Part shown: positions 1 to 11,461 of the stretch, in pieces
Layout of the letters: every line of letters begins with the position of its first letter
Numbering within the stretch: position 1 is the first letter of the stretch
Source of the DNA: Solanum dulcamara
Taxonomy: Eukaryota > Streptophyta > Magnoliopsida > Solanales > Solanaceae
DNA: 64,000 bases
Assembly (NCBI RefSeq): GCF_947179165.1
Contig: NC_077242.1
Coordinates: 30,978,097 to 31,042,096, forward strand
Direction: 5' to 3'
The notes under the pieces: generated by a model
Seen by the model: the letters and a program-made list of their open reading frames with translations, nothing else
Told to the model about the DNA's origin: nothing
Database searches by the model: none
Made by a program: the position numbers and the translations under genes

Positions 1-561
1 CCTTTTCTCTGAGATCGTAGATTTTATGCTTCTTCCCCCATTATTATTAGTTTCATCATGCTTCGTATTGTATATTTATTCTTATGGAGCTAGGTTGGCC
101 TATGATGCCTACTGAAAATACCATGTTTTGGTACTCATATTGCACTTCTTCATCTTTTTGATATAGGTCTGAGTTCGAGCCACCCCCAGCGCACGCCTGA
201 TCATCCTTAGCAGTGCTAGATTTGGATTTTGGTGAGCTCTCAGCGTCCAGAGACTTGCTACATTCCATCTCTTGGTCTGACTTATATTTTGGATAGTTAG
301 TTCTTCATTGTATAGGTAACACCAAGTTCGGGGTTTGGTCCAGTGCTAGTTCGTCATTTTTGGTCACTATCGGGTATTTTGTATATTTTGTATCATACTT
401 ATATATCTATATCCTGGCCCGACTTTTCTTTCGTTATATTCTCTTTACTTCGTCTATCTTATGAGCTAAATATTTAATTAGATTGAGGTTTGACTTCCAT
501 TTGAGTTAGCTACTCGGGGGTTATAATAGGCGTCATCATGGCCCGCATTTGGGTCGTGACA
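1..561 (+). mobile_element. 3' part of a gypsy-type LTR, cut by window start
   Basis: The segment has no credible coding frame and ends in GGGTCGTGACA, the terminal signature shared by the other plus-sense gypsy LTRs here (compare GGATCATGACA at 59993). The next base starts copia LTR sequence. The following five bases, TTCTT, may be one side of a target duplication, but the left side is outside the window. It could be a solo LTR or the 3' LTR of an element lying to the left. Confidence 0.6.
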
Positions 562-943
562 TTCTTCAAGTTGGGATAACTCAAAGACTTGGCAACACAT
601 ACCTTTGGAGGTTTTTGTTGAAGTTTATTAATTAGAGTTAGTTCCTAGAATTGCAAGAGATTTAATCAGAATTCATAACTTGAAGTTTAGGAATTAGAGG
701 TAGTTCCTACCATTGCAAGAGTTGTAATCTTCTGAACTCATAACTTGAAGTTTAGGAATTAGATTTAATTTTCATGGTTGTAGAGTTTGTAATCTAAAAC
801 TGTTGAGGCTTAGTGGTTTTTTTTCCAAGTAAAAATATTGTGTTCTTTACTTATTGTTCTTACTTTTTCATTCGAACATGTTAGACAACCTGTTTCACTC
901 ATAGGCCAATTTAGACTAAATTACTAAGTTTTGTAGAATATCA
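562..943 (+). mobile_element. Truncated 5' LTR of a Ty1/copia element
   Basis: This piece aligns by eye with 45952-46395, sharing the repeated GGAATTAGAG and TTGCAAGAG phrases and the stretch AAAAATATTGTGTTCTTTAC. It ends in GAATATCA and is followed directly by a primer-binding site. It lacks the first half of the LTR because the gypsy LTR at 1-561 abuts it. Compared with the 3' LTR it has lost an internal stretch near 805-825 (the copy at 46200-46260 is longer). Confidence 0.75.
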
Positions 944-960
944 ATTGGTATTAGAGTGGG
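944..960 (+). other. Copia primer-binding site
   Basis: TTGGTATTAGAGTGG lies immediately after the LTR terminus CA. It resembles the initiator-methionine tRNA complement TGGTATCAGAGC that is usual in plant copia elements, with substitutions. This fixes the element's orientation as plus. Confidence 0.7.
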
Positions 961-1000
961 GTTTCTTGTTTAAAGTTTAACCACTTAAGAAAAGATCAAT

Positions 1001-2300
1001 ATGAATTATGCACCTCCATTCGATATAATGAAGGAAAAAATATCAATGTGCCTCCATAATTCAATGGACAAGATTACTCATGGTGAAAAGCAAGGATGAA
1101 AGTTTTTATTCAGAATAAAGATTATGAATCTTGAAATAGAGTCACTGATGGTCTAGAGTATTCTACAAAGATGGATGCCGAAAATAATGATGTTCAAAAG
1201 GAAAAGAGTGAATATAAGGAGGTTGACTTCAGGATGCTTGGAAATAATTCCAAAACTAATTTTATTCTTATTTGTCACATTATACCTGATGAATACAAGC
1301 TATCTTCCATAAGTGTGATGAGACTGATCATATGATCAAGTAATGTCCATCGGGGGAAACTGAGTTGAAAAATAATGTACTGAAAAAGAAATAAAAGAGA
1401 AGGCAAAAAAAGGGGATGAGAAAGAATATGACATGAAGATTGCACGGGGATCAGGATCAGAAGATTCTGATGATAAAAAGGTAGATGATATTACTCTCTT
1501 GGCTATTGGGATTCATACATGGAAGAATAAGAAACAAACTCTGATGTAAGTAACCTTGAATTTAAAGAAAAGTTACACCTTTTCTCAATAAGAAAACTTA
1601 TTTCCTTAATGAATGTTTTCATTGATGATTTTCAAAAGTTGACCTCCGATAGGGATCAACCTTTTAGTGATCTTGCAAGTCTAAAGTTTGATTACATGGA
1701 TGTTAAAACTTGCAAGACTGACACTGACACAAAGAATAGAACCCTAAAGGACAAGGTTTACCAACTTGATTAACTAAATAAGAATTTGAAATCTAAAATT
1801 TTAAAGTTATGTATTATTGAAAAAGAAAAAGGAGTCATGAGTGAAGATCAGAAAAAGATTGAATCAAATTTTAAGAAGTGTAAAATTGATTTTTTATGTG
1901 AAAAAGAAAATATGAGAAAATTGAATCTAGAGGTGTCTAGGTTGAAAACGGGTCTTTAAAGAGCTAATAGATGAACTCATTCTTCCAGAATTATTAACAA
2001 GTTGAGTGGTAGGGTACACAATGAGAAGGATGCTATAGGATTCTATAAAGAAAAGGTTATCTCTGAAGATTTATGCTATATTTGTGGTAAGGTTAATCAT
2101 CCAACTAAAGAGTTTCCAGCTGCTAATGATTTTAGAAATATAAATACTAAGTTAGTAAATGAGAATAAATTTAGACCTGTTGAAAGAAACACATCCACCA
2201 ACTTGTGGTCGAGATGGGCAGAAGAAATCTAATTCACCCTTTTGATCATAAAAAAGGACTCAAGCTTGTCTAGGTTCCTAATACTAACCCCTAAGCTGTT
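1001..2300 (+). pseudogene. gag: Copia gag remnant (UBN2-type) with zinc knuckle
   Basis: The gag protein packages the element RNA into cytoplasmic particles. From an ATG at 1001 the three frames together read as a copia gag. A 'FNGQDYSW' phrase, where FDGxNYxxW is typical, lies near 1060-1085, followed by 'KARMKVFIQ' and a run matching the UBN2-type core up to about 1310. The open part at 2002-2232 carries a zinc knuckle, C-Y-I-C-G-K-V-N-H, with the last cysteine replaced by phenylalanine. Stops and frameshifts interrupt the reading throughout (for example TAG for a tryptophan near 1086), so no functional product is expected. It sits directly downstream of the LTR and primer site, as in intact copia elements. 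Confidence 0.7.
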
Positions 2301-2740
2301 TTGCAGGTGAAGGTGAAAGAAGGCAAGTGATATTAATTTATAGATATTGCTTGCTTTAGGCATATGACTTAAGACAAACAAAAGTTCCTTTGACTCATTT
2401 CACTAAAAGGGGAGAATATGTCATTTAGAGATGATAAAAGGGAATTAATGCATGTGTAAGGAGGAAGAAAATGATTTTCTTATTAAAAAGAAGTCGGGAT
2501 GAAAGTAAAACTAGTGATTGTGTACTGGAACATGTTACACTACATGGTATAACTATTGAACAGATTGAGGACACATTGACAGAGACAACAACAAATAAAA
2601 AAGTTGATTGATCCATAAAAATATGTGGATGCTAAATCATGTGTTACCTAGTTGCTATTGATCAAATATTAATTAATAGATTCTTTCACTAAGTAGAGAA
2701 TATATCAAGACGATTAGATTAGACTTGGGAATGATTAATA
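2301..2740 (+). pseudogene. pol: Collapsed copia pol remnant
   Basis: Two ends of a copia polyprotein lie almost side by side. Around 2330-2430 a protease-like phrase reads ACFRHMT and then DKQKFL, where GCSRHMTGDKxxF is usual just before the integrase. Around 2665-2735 the frame reads as the RNase H tail (FTK..., then IRLDLGMI). The integrase, reverse transcriptase and most of RNase H that should lie between (about 3 kb) are missing, so this is an internal deletion. About 230 bases between the two landmarks are not recognised. The element would depend on helper proteins even if gag were intact. Confidence 0.55.
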
Positions 2741-4162
2741 TTGCATGAACTCCCCTTAATGATTGGCTAGAATACCTGATCTCCTAAATTTTGTATTTAC
2801 TACAATGTTATTCAATTCAGTCTTGCACATTTAATTATGTGTCCTAATTTTAGATCCATGACTTGTTTTAACCTTATTTTGTATTATATTGTGAAGAGAA
2901 ACAGTGCAAGAAATTAATGGTGGTCACAAAATTTCTCTTAGCATGTATGTTCTATATTTTCAAAATTTAATATTTTCTAAAGTGAAACAATTGAGCACTC
3001 ACGTTTCATGTATTAATTGTTTTGATACAAAATAAAATAATCGTTAAATTTCAAGAAGTCCCAATTTTTTAAGTTGTTCCCTCTCTCACCTATAAACTGA
3101 TAAACTTGCAATAAGTTTTTCACATTTCATTTATCTCTCATATAGCCTTCTTGAATTATGTTTTTTGCAAGTTCAAATTAAGATATTCCCCGAAGTTCAT
3201 CAACTGATGTTTGTGAGTTGTCCCTTTTAAAATTTCTCTTAGCCCTGTTGCAGATCTGATTCTCATTGGGGATCCTAAATTTCAGTACCTATAGAAGATC
3301 CAACACTTAAATAAAATGTTTCTTACATTCTATTTAGAAATTATAAACTTCAAAAGAATGCTACTTTTCAAGAAGGTCTTAGAGATCGAGAAAAACAAGA
3401 TATAGTCTCCTTTATGATCTTTGAGGAATACTCAATTCCCGTTCAGGTTTGGAATTTTCAATCAATAAAGAATGTTCTTGAATAGATGAATCGTGTTGAT
3501 TCACATTCTTCAATAAGGAAAGTTGGTACACAAATGCAAAGGTTATAGGTAAGACTGTTGAATTAGAGGCTACTTATGCAGATCACAAAAAATATTTGTC
3601 CTTCAGACTAGGATTGAAGCTCTACACACTAATTTTGATAGAGAAAGAGTTGAAAATACCGAAATTATTCATCGGTTGAAACAGTTATTGCCACTTATTC
3701 CATCCTCCTCTTTGCTTTCCAATCTTAGTTCCCATAGCTTCATTCCAGTCCTATTCAGTATTTTGTTTTTTGATTAGTGCTCAATTGTTTTTTCTTAATT
3801 TAATATAACCTATATCTTATGTAGAACATTCTCTGGCAGTTTAATGGAATGGTTATCTTTTGCTTTAATGACTCATCTTCTTGTTCTCTATAATACAATA
3901 TTATGTTGCATGAAGTCATTATCTGATTGTCTTGGTGATAGTCCCAATGACCATGAATAGTCTAACTAATCACTCAAGCTAGTATGTTATAGGATTGAAA
4001 CAATTTTTTGATGATGCCAAAAGGGGGAAGATAAGGGTTGTACAGTATTTATAACCCATTGACTAACCTATTTCATTCTAGTATTTCATACTTCAGTGCC
4101 TACATGTAAAGATGTTTAAATGCACAAAGAAAAGAGGTTTGTCATCATCAAAATAGGGAATT
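2741..4162 (+). other. Copia 3' internal region, no recognisable gene
   Basis: This AT-rich stretch follows the RNase H tail and has no long frame. A short run near 3600-3690 would read as charged, coiled-coil-like sequence, but it is broken on both sides and is not a supported gene. Purine runs (AAAAGGGGGAAGA near 4019 and AAAATAGGGAA at 4150-4160), with GTCATCATCA just before the second, resemble the polypurine tract normally found before a copia 3' LTR. Confidence 0.5.
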
Positions 4163-4307
4163 TGTTGGGATTTATGCAATTTTGGTGATCGATAAGGAAA
4201 GATGAAATACATCAGTTAGCATGATCTAAACGTACATTGTCATGAACAGCTGAATTAGGAGTAAGCTTTTAGAATAAAGAAATAAAAGAGTGCAGAAATC
4301 AAGGAAT
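4163..4307 (+). mobile_element. Copia 3' LTR, first part
   Basis: It starts TGTTGGGATTTATG directly after a degraded purine tract, a typical copia LTR opening. It is interrupted at 4308 by gypsy LTR A and resumes at 45518 (and, as a duplicate, at 8661). The five bases GGAAT at 4303-4307 recur at 8661-8665 and, with one change (AGAAT), at 45518-45522. They are the target duplication of the A insertion. Confidence 0.7.
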
Positions 4308-4497
4308 TGTCACACCTCAAGCTAGACCCTAGGAGTGACACGACAATCGGGAACCCAAAGGATCCCAATCAAGCCTCTTAGCATATATTGAATTCATAAG
4401 GTCAAGTAAAACATAATGAAACAAGTGGAAGAACAATACTCAATCATAGAATTCTAATAATAAAATGAAACTCAAGTCAATTCTCCGTGAATGGATA

Positions 4498-6653
4498 TGT
4501 CACGACCCGCACTAGGGCCAAGCTGTGACACGGCGATTGGGATTACAAGGGATCCCAACTAATCCATCTTAGCATGCATCATATACACAAGTTAAGGAGT
4601 ATAGTAAAAATAAGCAGAAGTAGCAACTTAAGGGAACGGTTCTAAGGGATAGAAAGCTCAATAGATGTCCAACAGGATGACATCACATAGTGTCTAAATA
4701 TTTCTCTAGTCTATTCATATGAAGAAATGTCAAGAAAACAATAATAATGAAAGACATGTCCTCAATAGAGTGAGAACTCACCAACTCTTTGATATCTAAG
4801 TACTCTAGCCACAAATCGAATGATAGACATCCGCTCCTACATTTTGAGACAATGTAGGAAAAAATATGTGTTAGTACATAGAAGGTACTAAGTATGTGAG
4901 ATATGCATAAAAAAGTAATAGGACATGATCAATATGGCATAAGATGCATGACCAACATAATGATTATAAGCAATGCTTAAAAGCATTTGAAAACTTAGGG
5001 TCAATGCATATCATAAAACTTCATAGTAAACCTCATAGATTAACCTTCAACTTGTGTTGGATAAAACCGTTAACCAACATCTTAAGATCATGCGAGCTAT
5101 AAAATGGAATTCGATGTAACCCACATAGATAAAGGTAAGGATACCTTGCCGGGATATACTATGTCATGGTACTTAACTCAACTCAATTCAACTATGCTAT
5201 AAGTGGATCCACCAGCTAGTCCATGAAGGCAATCCTACGTGGGCAACGTAGTTTAGGACTTTATGTTTCTATTAAGATTCTCTTGGGTAATAATCTACGT
5301 TACTGGACCAAATTCCACCTATAATTCCATTTGGTGCTTAGTCAATATCCTAATGGAATTTATTAAAAAATGATCATACCATAATAGGGAAATATAGTAA
5401 CTACCTATCAACCCATCTATATAAAAAATATTAAGAGTAGCTCATTAACTTTAGTGATTCATAGAAATTCATAACTTCAGTGAGAATTGTCCTTATCATC
5501 ATCTTAAACATGATTGTGTGAGAATTGTATTTATTACACCGTAATTTCCTTCTTAGATCATATTTGATCATCATCATAATTTCATCATTAAATCATAAAT
5601 CTCAACTTTAAATCATGAAACATTCCTTAAAAATCATTGAACTCATAATCAACTCATGAAAACTCATCTTTAACTTCGAGATAGCTTTATGCATGAGCAT
5701 TCATAATTCATCTAGAAACATGCTTAGAATAATCATTGATAATAATCCAAAATAAAATTGAACAACCATTGCAATTCATCAAAACTAGGATTCATAAACC
5801 ATGGAAAATTGAATGATACTTTGAGAAAACTTTGAGACTTCATGGGTGAAAGGAACCCATTGATCAATCCCCATGTACCTTGATTAAAATCACTTAGAAT
5901 TGAGAAGATACCTTGAAGAAATCTGAAACCCTAGCTTGTAACTTAAAGAAGAACCATGAGAGAATTGAGTTCTTGCCTTAGGAGAATTTTGAAAAGTTAG
6001 TTTAGAATGAGAGAATTTCAAAGGATTGGATAGATGTAGGCTTGATCTTAGCCATAATTGTGTCTAGGTTCATTGAACAGAACTTGGAAAAGGACACAAA
6101 TGCCTCATATTAAAAAGTGGATTCTGACCATACAAGATGACTTTATGAGTCGTAGGAAAAATGACGAGTCATCAAGATGACTCATCCTAAAGTCTTGGGA
6201 AAATTTGAAAAATCAAGCCTATGAAGCTTGCTTCTACGAGTCATGATTATGACTCATCTTTGGGTCTATGAGTCATCATATTGAATTGTCCTGTAGGTTT
6301 GAGAACCTTCAAGTTTAGAGGTCTCTGAAGTTTGGTTATGACTCACTTCTATGAGTCATCGAAGCTTCTATGATTTATCCTGTAGAGTCATAGACTCGAC
6401 CATGAGAAACTCTGAAATATGGGCCTCTGATATTTTAGAATGATTTGTGAATGACTCATCAATAGGATAACGACTCGTCATATTGAGTTGTAAAACCTCT
6501 CCTGAGGGTACAATACTCTAGAGGTCACTTTATGACTCACTCTTACGAGTAGTAGGAAGCTCTACGTATCTTAGAGACTCATAAACATGAGTCCTAGTCC
6601 AAAGATTGAAAATTTCTCCTTGGTTCCAACTTTCTGACTTCTGAGGTCGTACA
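4498..6653 (-). mobile_element. Solo LTR B nested in LTR A
   Basis: It starts TGTCACGACCCGC and ends GAGGTCGTACA. The flanking LTR A sequence joins across it when compared with 43600-43660. Its opening (GACACGGCGATTGGGA, then ATCCCAACT) resembles LTR A, so B is a related subfamily. I could not find a clean five-base target duplication (GGATA before, TGAAA after), so the ends may be off by several bases. It is rich in TGACTCAT/ATGAGTCA motifs at 6130-6600. Confidence 0.7.
6120..6600. repeat. Cluster of TGASTCA / ACGAGTC motifs in LTR B
   Basis: At least eight copies of ATGACTCA or ATGAGTCA, with related ACGAGTC, occur in under 500 bases (for example near 6177, 6250, 6269, 6337 and 6351). TGASTCA is the GCN4/bZIP core. 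Similar clusters lie at 8150-8600, 9140-9480, 53040-53420 and 58090-58270, in the matching part of related LTRs. Confidence 0.6.
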
Positions 6654-8544
6654 TGAAAACATCACTCTATGTATAAATATATATATATATATGTAACTAG
6701 ATAGGGATTAGGAAAAGCTCCTAGCTCACCCTAACATAAAAGAGTTAAAATTAACAATGGGAAAGAAAGTCTCGTCCTTGACAAATAGGGACTCACCAAC
6801 CACCTCTAGAATAAAGGAAGATCTAGCCATGAATAGGATCCATAGCATGATCGTCTATCCCTACATTATGAGATAATATAGGCAAAATAGGTGTTAGTAC
6901 ATAGAAGGTACTAAGTATGTGAGATATGCATAAACAAGACATAGAGAATAAGCAATGGCATAAAATGTATGACCAATGTAATGAAATATAGATAAGACTT
7001 AAAAAGCATTTGAAATCATGTCAAAAGCATATGGTCAATGCATCATCATCATAGTAAAACTTACATCATTTCATATTTCTTGTGTGGGATAAATCTTTAA
7101 CTGACATCTAAGATCATGCGAGCTATAATATGGAATTCGATGTAACTCCCATATAGAGAAAAGGGAGGATACATGCCAAGGTAGACTCCATGAGAACATC
7201 TTAAATATTATGAGCTATATGTGGATCCACTAGCTAGGCCATAAAGTCAACCTACAGGGGCAACGTCGTTTGGGACTTTAAGTTCCTACTAGGATTCCCT
7301 TGGGTAAAAAACCTTTGGTTACCGGACCAATCCTACCTAAAATTCCTCTTGGTGCTTATTCAATATTCCAACGGTATTCATTAAAACATTAATATATTAT
7401 CAATAGCATCATCACAAAAATAGTCATAAGAATAAGTCATTAAATTAGTGATTAATAAGAATCCATAACTTTGGTGAGAATTGTCCTTATCACCCTTTAA
7501 TCATGATTGTGTGAGAATTTTTCTTATCATACCATAGTAAATATCTTGAAAAACATTGAAACATCATTAACAACTTCATTATTCATTCACAAGTCTCATA
7601 CATCTTTCATAAAAGTCTTCACTGAAAATCATTGAAGTTCATGATCATAGTTCATGGAAATCATCATTGAAAATAGCTTTATGCATGGGCACTTGTAAAA
7701 CAACTTGAAATCATGCAATCTAGATAGAATCATGCTTATAATAATTATTGAAGCCAAGTAAAAACATAATTGAAACAGCCTAATGTAATATCATCAATCT
7801 AGGGTTATAAAGCAATTGAAATTGAGGAAATATTTTAGGAAACCCTTGAAACTTTATGGGTGAATGAAACCCATTTATGAAACCCACATACGTAGATGAA
7901 TCTAACCCTGAAATTGAGAAGGAGACTTGAATTCTTGAGATCCTAGCTTGACTTGTGGAAGAAGACCTTGACAGAAACTTTGTTGAATGGCTTCAAAATA
8001 TTTAGAGAATGAATAGGAATAGAAGGAAATTTGAAGGGTTGGGGTATTTATAAGTTTTTAATTCTCCCCCAAAAGTGTATAAATTCATTAAACACAAAGT
8101 AGTGAAGGATTAAAATACCTTTCATTAAGCTCTATCGGGATACCCTATGAATGGGATTCTAAGAGTCGTACAAATCACTAGTCCTGTTGAGTCTGAAAAA
8201 CCCTAAAAACTCAGTCTCTAAATCAACCCTATAACTCTTTCATATGATTCATTAAAAGGTTAATCGCTTCTAGACCAAACTCATCCTGCAACTTCTAAAA
8301 ACCTAAAAAACTTAAGTCTTTGAATTTTCTCTATACGTAATTCGTATGACTCATAAAAATTTCTATGACTTATGTTGGTGAGTCGTAGAAAAAATACCAA
8401 GGCTTGTAATTTTATCCAAGATCAGACCTCACTTCTATGATTCCCTCTATGAGTAGCCATTGACTATAAGAGTCATCACTCGAGTCATAAACTCAATTCC
8501 CCACTTAGTCAAATGTCCCAACCTTAGTATCAATCCTACGAGTT

Positions 8545-8565
8545 ACTCCTACGACTCATAGGAGT
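8545..8565. repeat. Dyad ACTCCTA / TAGGAGT in LTR A
   Basis: Perfect seven-base arms surround a seven-base centre, CGACTCA. The same arms with centre GGACTCG occur at 9455-9475 in the A2 3' LTR fragment. The A2 5' LTR equivalent near 45400 is degraded. Confidence 0.6.
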
Positions 8566-8660
8566 GCCTACGACTCATAGGTCAAGTCATAGACTTGAGG
8601 ACAGTCTGATTTTCTTAAAATCCTCTCTCGTTTCAACTTTTAAACTCCCGAGGTTTTATA

Positions 8661-9103
8661 GGAATGGATAATGTTAATTTCATGATAAAACTCAAGGAAA
8701 CAGACAAATGTTAAATTGAAGAAGGAGTCTAAAGAATCAAGGATTTTGATTTGAAGGAGGATTCTATAAAGGCATGGAGTTTGAATTGAAGAAGGAATAT
8801 CATTTGAAGTAGAACTCTAAGTCAAGAGAGTTTGAGTCAATGTGAAGTTTCAAGTGAAGAATAACTCTATGAAGAGCTATGCTTAAATAGACGTGAAGTC
8901 TTCCAGAATAAGTGTGCCCTTATAGAGAAAAATGGTAGTTGGAAAATTGACTTCGCAAAGTGCTACCAGCGGGCTGAAGGAATACATTGAAGAACCAGGT
9001 CATATTACAGAGTTTATGTTCTAAGAGTTTTTCTTTGTGTTTGAATTCTGATGTAATCATAGTTCAGTGAGTTATAAACGGAATTATGAAAACTTTCTTA
9101 AGT
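8661..9103 (+). mobile_element. Duplicated piece of copia LTR
   Basis: It aligns with 45518-45962 from the GGAAT/AGAAT target site to TTCTTAAGTT, including phrases such as GTGCTACYAG and TTTTTCTTTGTGTTT. It is the continuation of the copia LTR after solo LTR A. It breaks off inside the LTR and joins LTR A sequence at about 9104. Confidence 0.75.
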
Positions 9104-9570
9104 TTGGAAAACCTTGAAAACTGAGTCTCTGAATCATCTCTATGACTCGTTGTTAGGATTCATCATAAGGTTTACAGGTTTAGACCTAACTTGTCCAGTA
9201 ACTCCTAAAAACCTGCAAAAACCTGAGTCTTTGAGGTTTCTCTATGAGTGCTTTCTATGACTCGTAAACATTTCTATGACTCATCCTTTTAAGTCATAGA
9301 AAAAGTACCGAGGCTTATTATTTTATCCAAGATCAGACCTCACTTCTACGATTCCCTCTATGAGTCGTCATTGACTATACGAGTCATCACTCGTGTCGTA
9401 GACTGATTTCCCCACTAAGATAATTTCCCAACATCAGTATCATTCCTATGAGTCACTCCTAGGACTCGTAGGAGTTCCTACGACTAGTAGGTCAAGTTTT
9501 AAACTTGAGGACAGTCCGATTTTCTTGAAATCTTCCCTTGTTTCAACTTTTCAACTTCTGGGCTATTACA
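9104..9570 (-). mobile_element. 3' LTR fragment of gypsy A2
   Basis: It matches 8200-8660 of the solo LTR A and ends GGGCTATTACA, next to a purine tract (minus strand) at 9571-9589. Only the terminal roughly 470 bases of the LTR are present, because the outer part is replaced by copia LTR sequence. On the minus strand this is the start of the element's 3' LTR. Confidence 0.75.
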
Positions 9571-9589
9571 ATATCTCCCTCTTGGGAAC
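9571..9589 (-). other. Polypurine tract of A2
   Basis: On the minus strand the sequence runs CCAAGAGGGAGATAT into the LTR start TGTAATAGCC. The tract primes second-strand synthesis. The same layout is seen in element F at 50731-50749. Confidence 0.65.
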
Positions 9590-9816
9590 ATTTGTCCTTG
9601 AATGAGATTCATATAGCCTATAAACTACACAGAAAGAGGACTAGCAACCCAACATGAATGTAACAGAACATCAAAATGCATAGAACATGAGATTTTAAAA
9701 CTTAGCATAAAACGTGACTTTAAAATCAATCTTCATGAACATGCATACATATGAAAGACATAGGAAAAACTAAAATGTAGGAATTTACACGTCTTGAGTA
9801 AGAGAAACCTAATACT

Positions 9817-10921
9817 TTAAGCTTGAGTGGGAGGAGAAAGGTACAAATATTGCTTCATCATGTCCTCTTCCGCTTCCCATGTAGCACTCTCTACTGGTTG
9901 ATTTCTCCACAACACCTTGACGGATACAACCTCTTTGTTCCTTAATTTCTTCAATTGCCGGTCTAGAATTTTCACCATAACCTCCTCATAGGTCAATTTT
10001 TCTTCAACACTCACATCTTCCAAAGGTACAATAGAATTTGGATCAACCTTAAACTTCCTCAACATTGATAGATCAAACACCGGATGAACCATGTCCAACT
10101 CAAATTACAATGCTAACTCGTATGCCACCCTACCAATAAGCTTCAATATCTTATAGGGTACAACATACATAGGACATAATTTCCCCTTCTTATCAAAGCG
10201 CATCTCACCCTTCATGGGTGAAACCTTCAAATAGACCCAATCATCCACATCAAATTTAAGCTTTTTTTTCTAAACGTCCAAATAAGACTTTTGGTGACTT
10301 TGAACCATCTTCAACCTCTCTCTTATAAGCCTAACCTTCTCCATAGCATACAAAACTAAATTAGGACCAATCAATGACATCTCACCCACTTTAAACCATC
10401 CCATCAGGGACCTACATCTTCTCCCATACAAAGCTTCAAAAAAAGCCATTTGGATGCTAGTATGATAACTATTGTTGTAGGCAAACTCAATCTATGGTAG
10501 ACACTCATCCCAACTTCCTTTGAAATCGATGACACACTCCCTCAACATATCCTTCAAGGTTTGAATCGTTTTTTTGGCTTGTCCGTCAGTTTGAGGGTGG
10601 AAAGCGGTACTTAACTTAACTTTTGTACCAAGACCCTTTTGAAATGACTTTGAAAAATATAAAGTAAATTTAGTACCTCAATCCGATATAATATTCACAT
10701 GGAAACAATAAAGTCTCACCAACATACCAATATATAACTTGGAATAATATTCGGCACTATAAGAAGTTTTCACCGATAGAAAATATGCCGACTTAGGACA
10801 CAACAACCCAACTAGAAATATGTTGTTTCTTAGTGCGAGGCAAACCCATCACAAATTCTATATTCACGCCTTCCTACTTCCAAGTAGAAATCTCAATATC
10901 TTGAGCTAAACCTCTTAGTTT
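9817..10921 (-). pseudogene. int: A2 integrase, core and C-terminal part, broken
   Basis: Integrase inserts the cDNA into chromosomes in the nucleus. The open part at 9817-10098 contains HPVFDLSMLRKF and the end motif W(R/K)N...ATWEAEEDM, the chromodomain-like tail typical of plant gypsy integrases. Upstream on the minus strand (10099-10921), overlapping frames read as the GPLY-type domain and the catalytic core (for example KLSTAFHPQTDG-like near 10610 and LPRTKK-like near 10840). Frameshifts and stops separate the pieces, and the ATG at 10098 is internal rather than a true start. This is the last coding unit before the purine tract, as expected. Confidence 0.75.
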
Positions 10922-11461
10922 TTAATGCTCGACCTTTACTTGTTGAGAATTAGGACACCTTGCTACATAATCCGCTATGTATTTCTTTATTCCATTCCAC
11001 CAATACACTTTTCTCAAATCATGATACATCTTGGTGGATCCCGGGTGAATCAAATAGAGGGAACTATGAGCCTCATCCAATATCAATTCCTTTAGTCCAT
11101 CCAGATTGGGTACACACAACCGACCTTGATAACGAAGCACACCATCTGCCCCATGGGAGAAAGCCTTAATGGCTTTCTTAGCAATCGACTTCTGCAATTC
11201 AACCAACATCGGATCATTATATTGTTTTGCCTTAACATCTGAAACAAGAGATAATTCTGAACCATTTTGAACAAGAACACCACCATCATTTGAATCAACC
11301 AAATGAACACCCAAATGGGCTAATCTACGCACATCCTTAACCAATTCCTTCTTACCATCTTCAATATGGGAAACACTATTCATAGACAACCTACTAAGTG
11401 CATTGGCAACCACATTAGCTTTACCCGGATGATACAATACACTAATATCGTATTTATTCAA
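10922..11461 (-). pseudogene. pol: A2 RNase H end and integrase zinc-binding domain
   Basis: A 179-residue open stretch begins with the RNase H tail (YHPGKANVVANALSR, where the final catalytic ADALS aspartate is replaced by asparagine). It continues through a linker and the H2C2 integrase zinc finger (EAH..., [26 protein letters not shown]). The last CxxC is CPNS, so one zinc ligand is lost. It is part of the A2 polyprotein, and the methionine at 11461 is internal. Confidence 0.8.

Larger units (their letters stand above)
4308..8660 (-). mobile_element. Solo LTR of gypsy family A, containing LTR B
   Basis: The plus strand begins TGTCACACCTCAAGC and ends GAGGTTTTATA. It aligns along its length with the 5' LTR of A2 at 43439-45517, so it is a complete LTR in minus orientation. 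GGAAT flanks both sides. There is no internal region, so it looks like the product of LTR-LTR recombination. Without the nested LTR B (4498-6653) it is about 2.2 kb. The terminal TATA replaces the usual TACA. Confidence 0.8.

Noticed and set aside
56..268. 70-codon minus-strand frame at the window start
   Set aside because: It lies inside a gypsy LTR, and its composition (Ser/Lys/Glu rich) has no family match.
10960..11169. 69-codon plus-strand frame
   Set aside because: It is the antisense of the A2 RNase H/zinc-finger segment.
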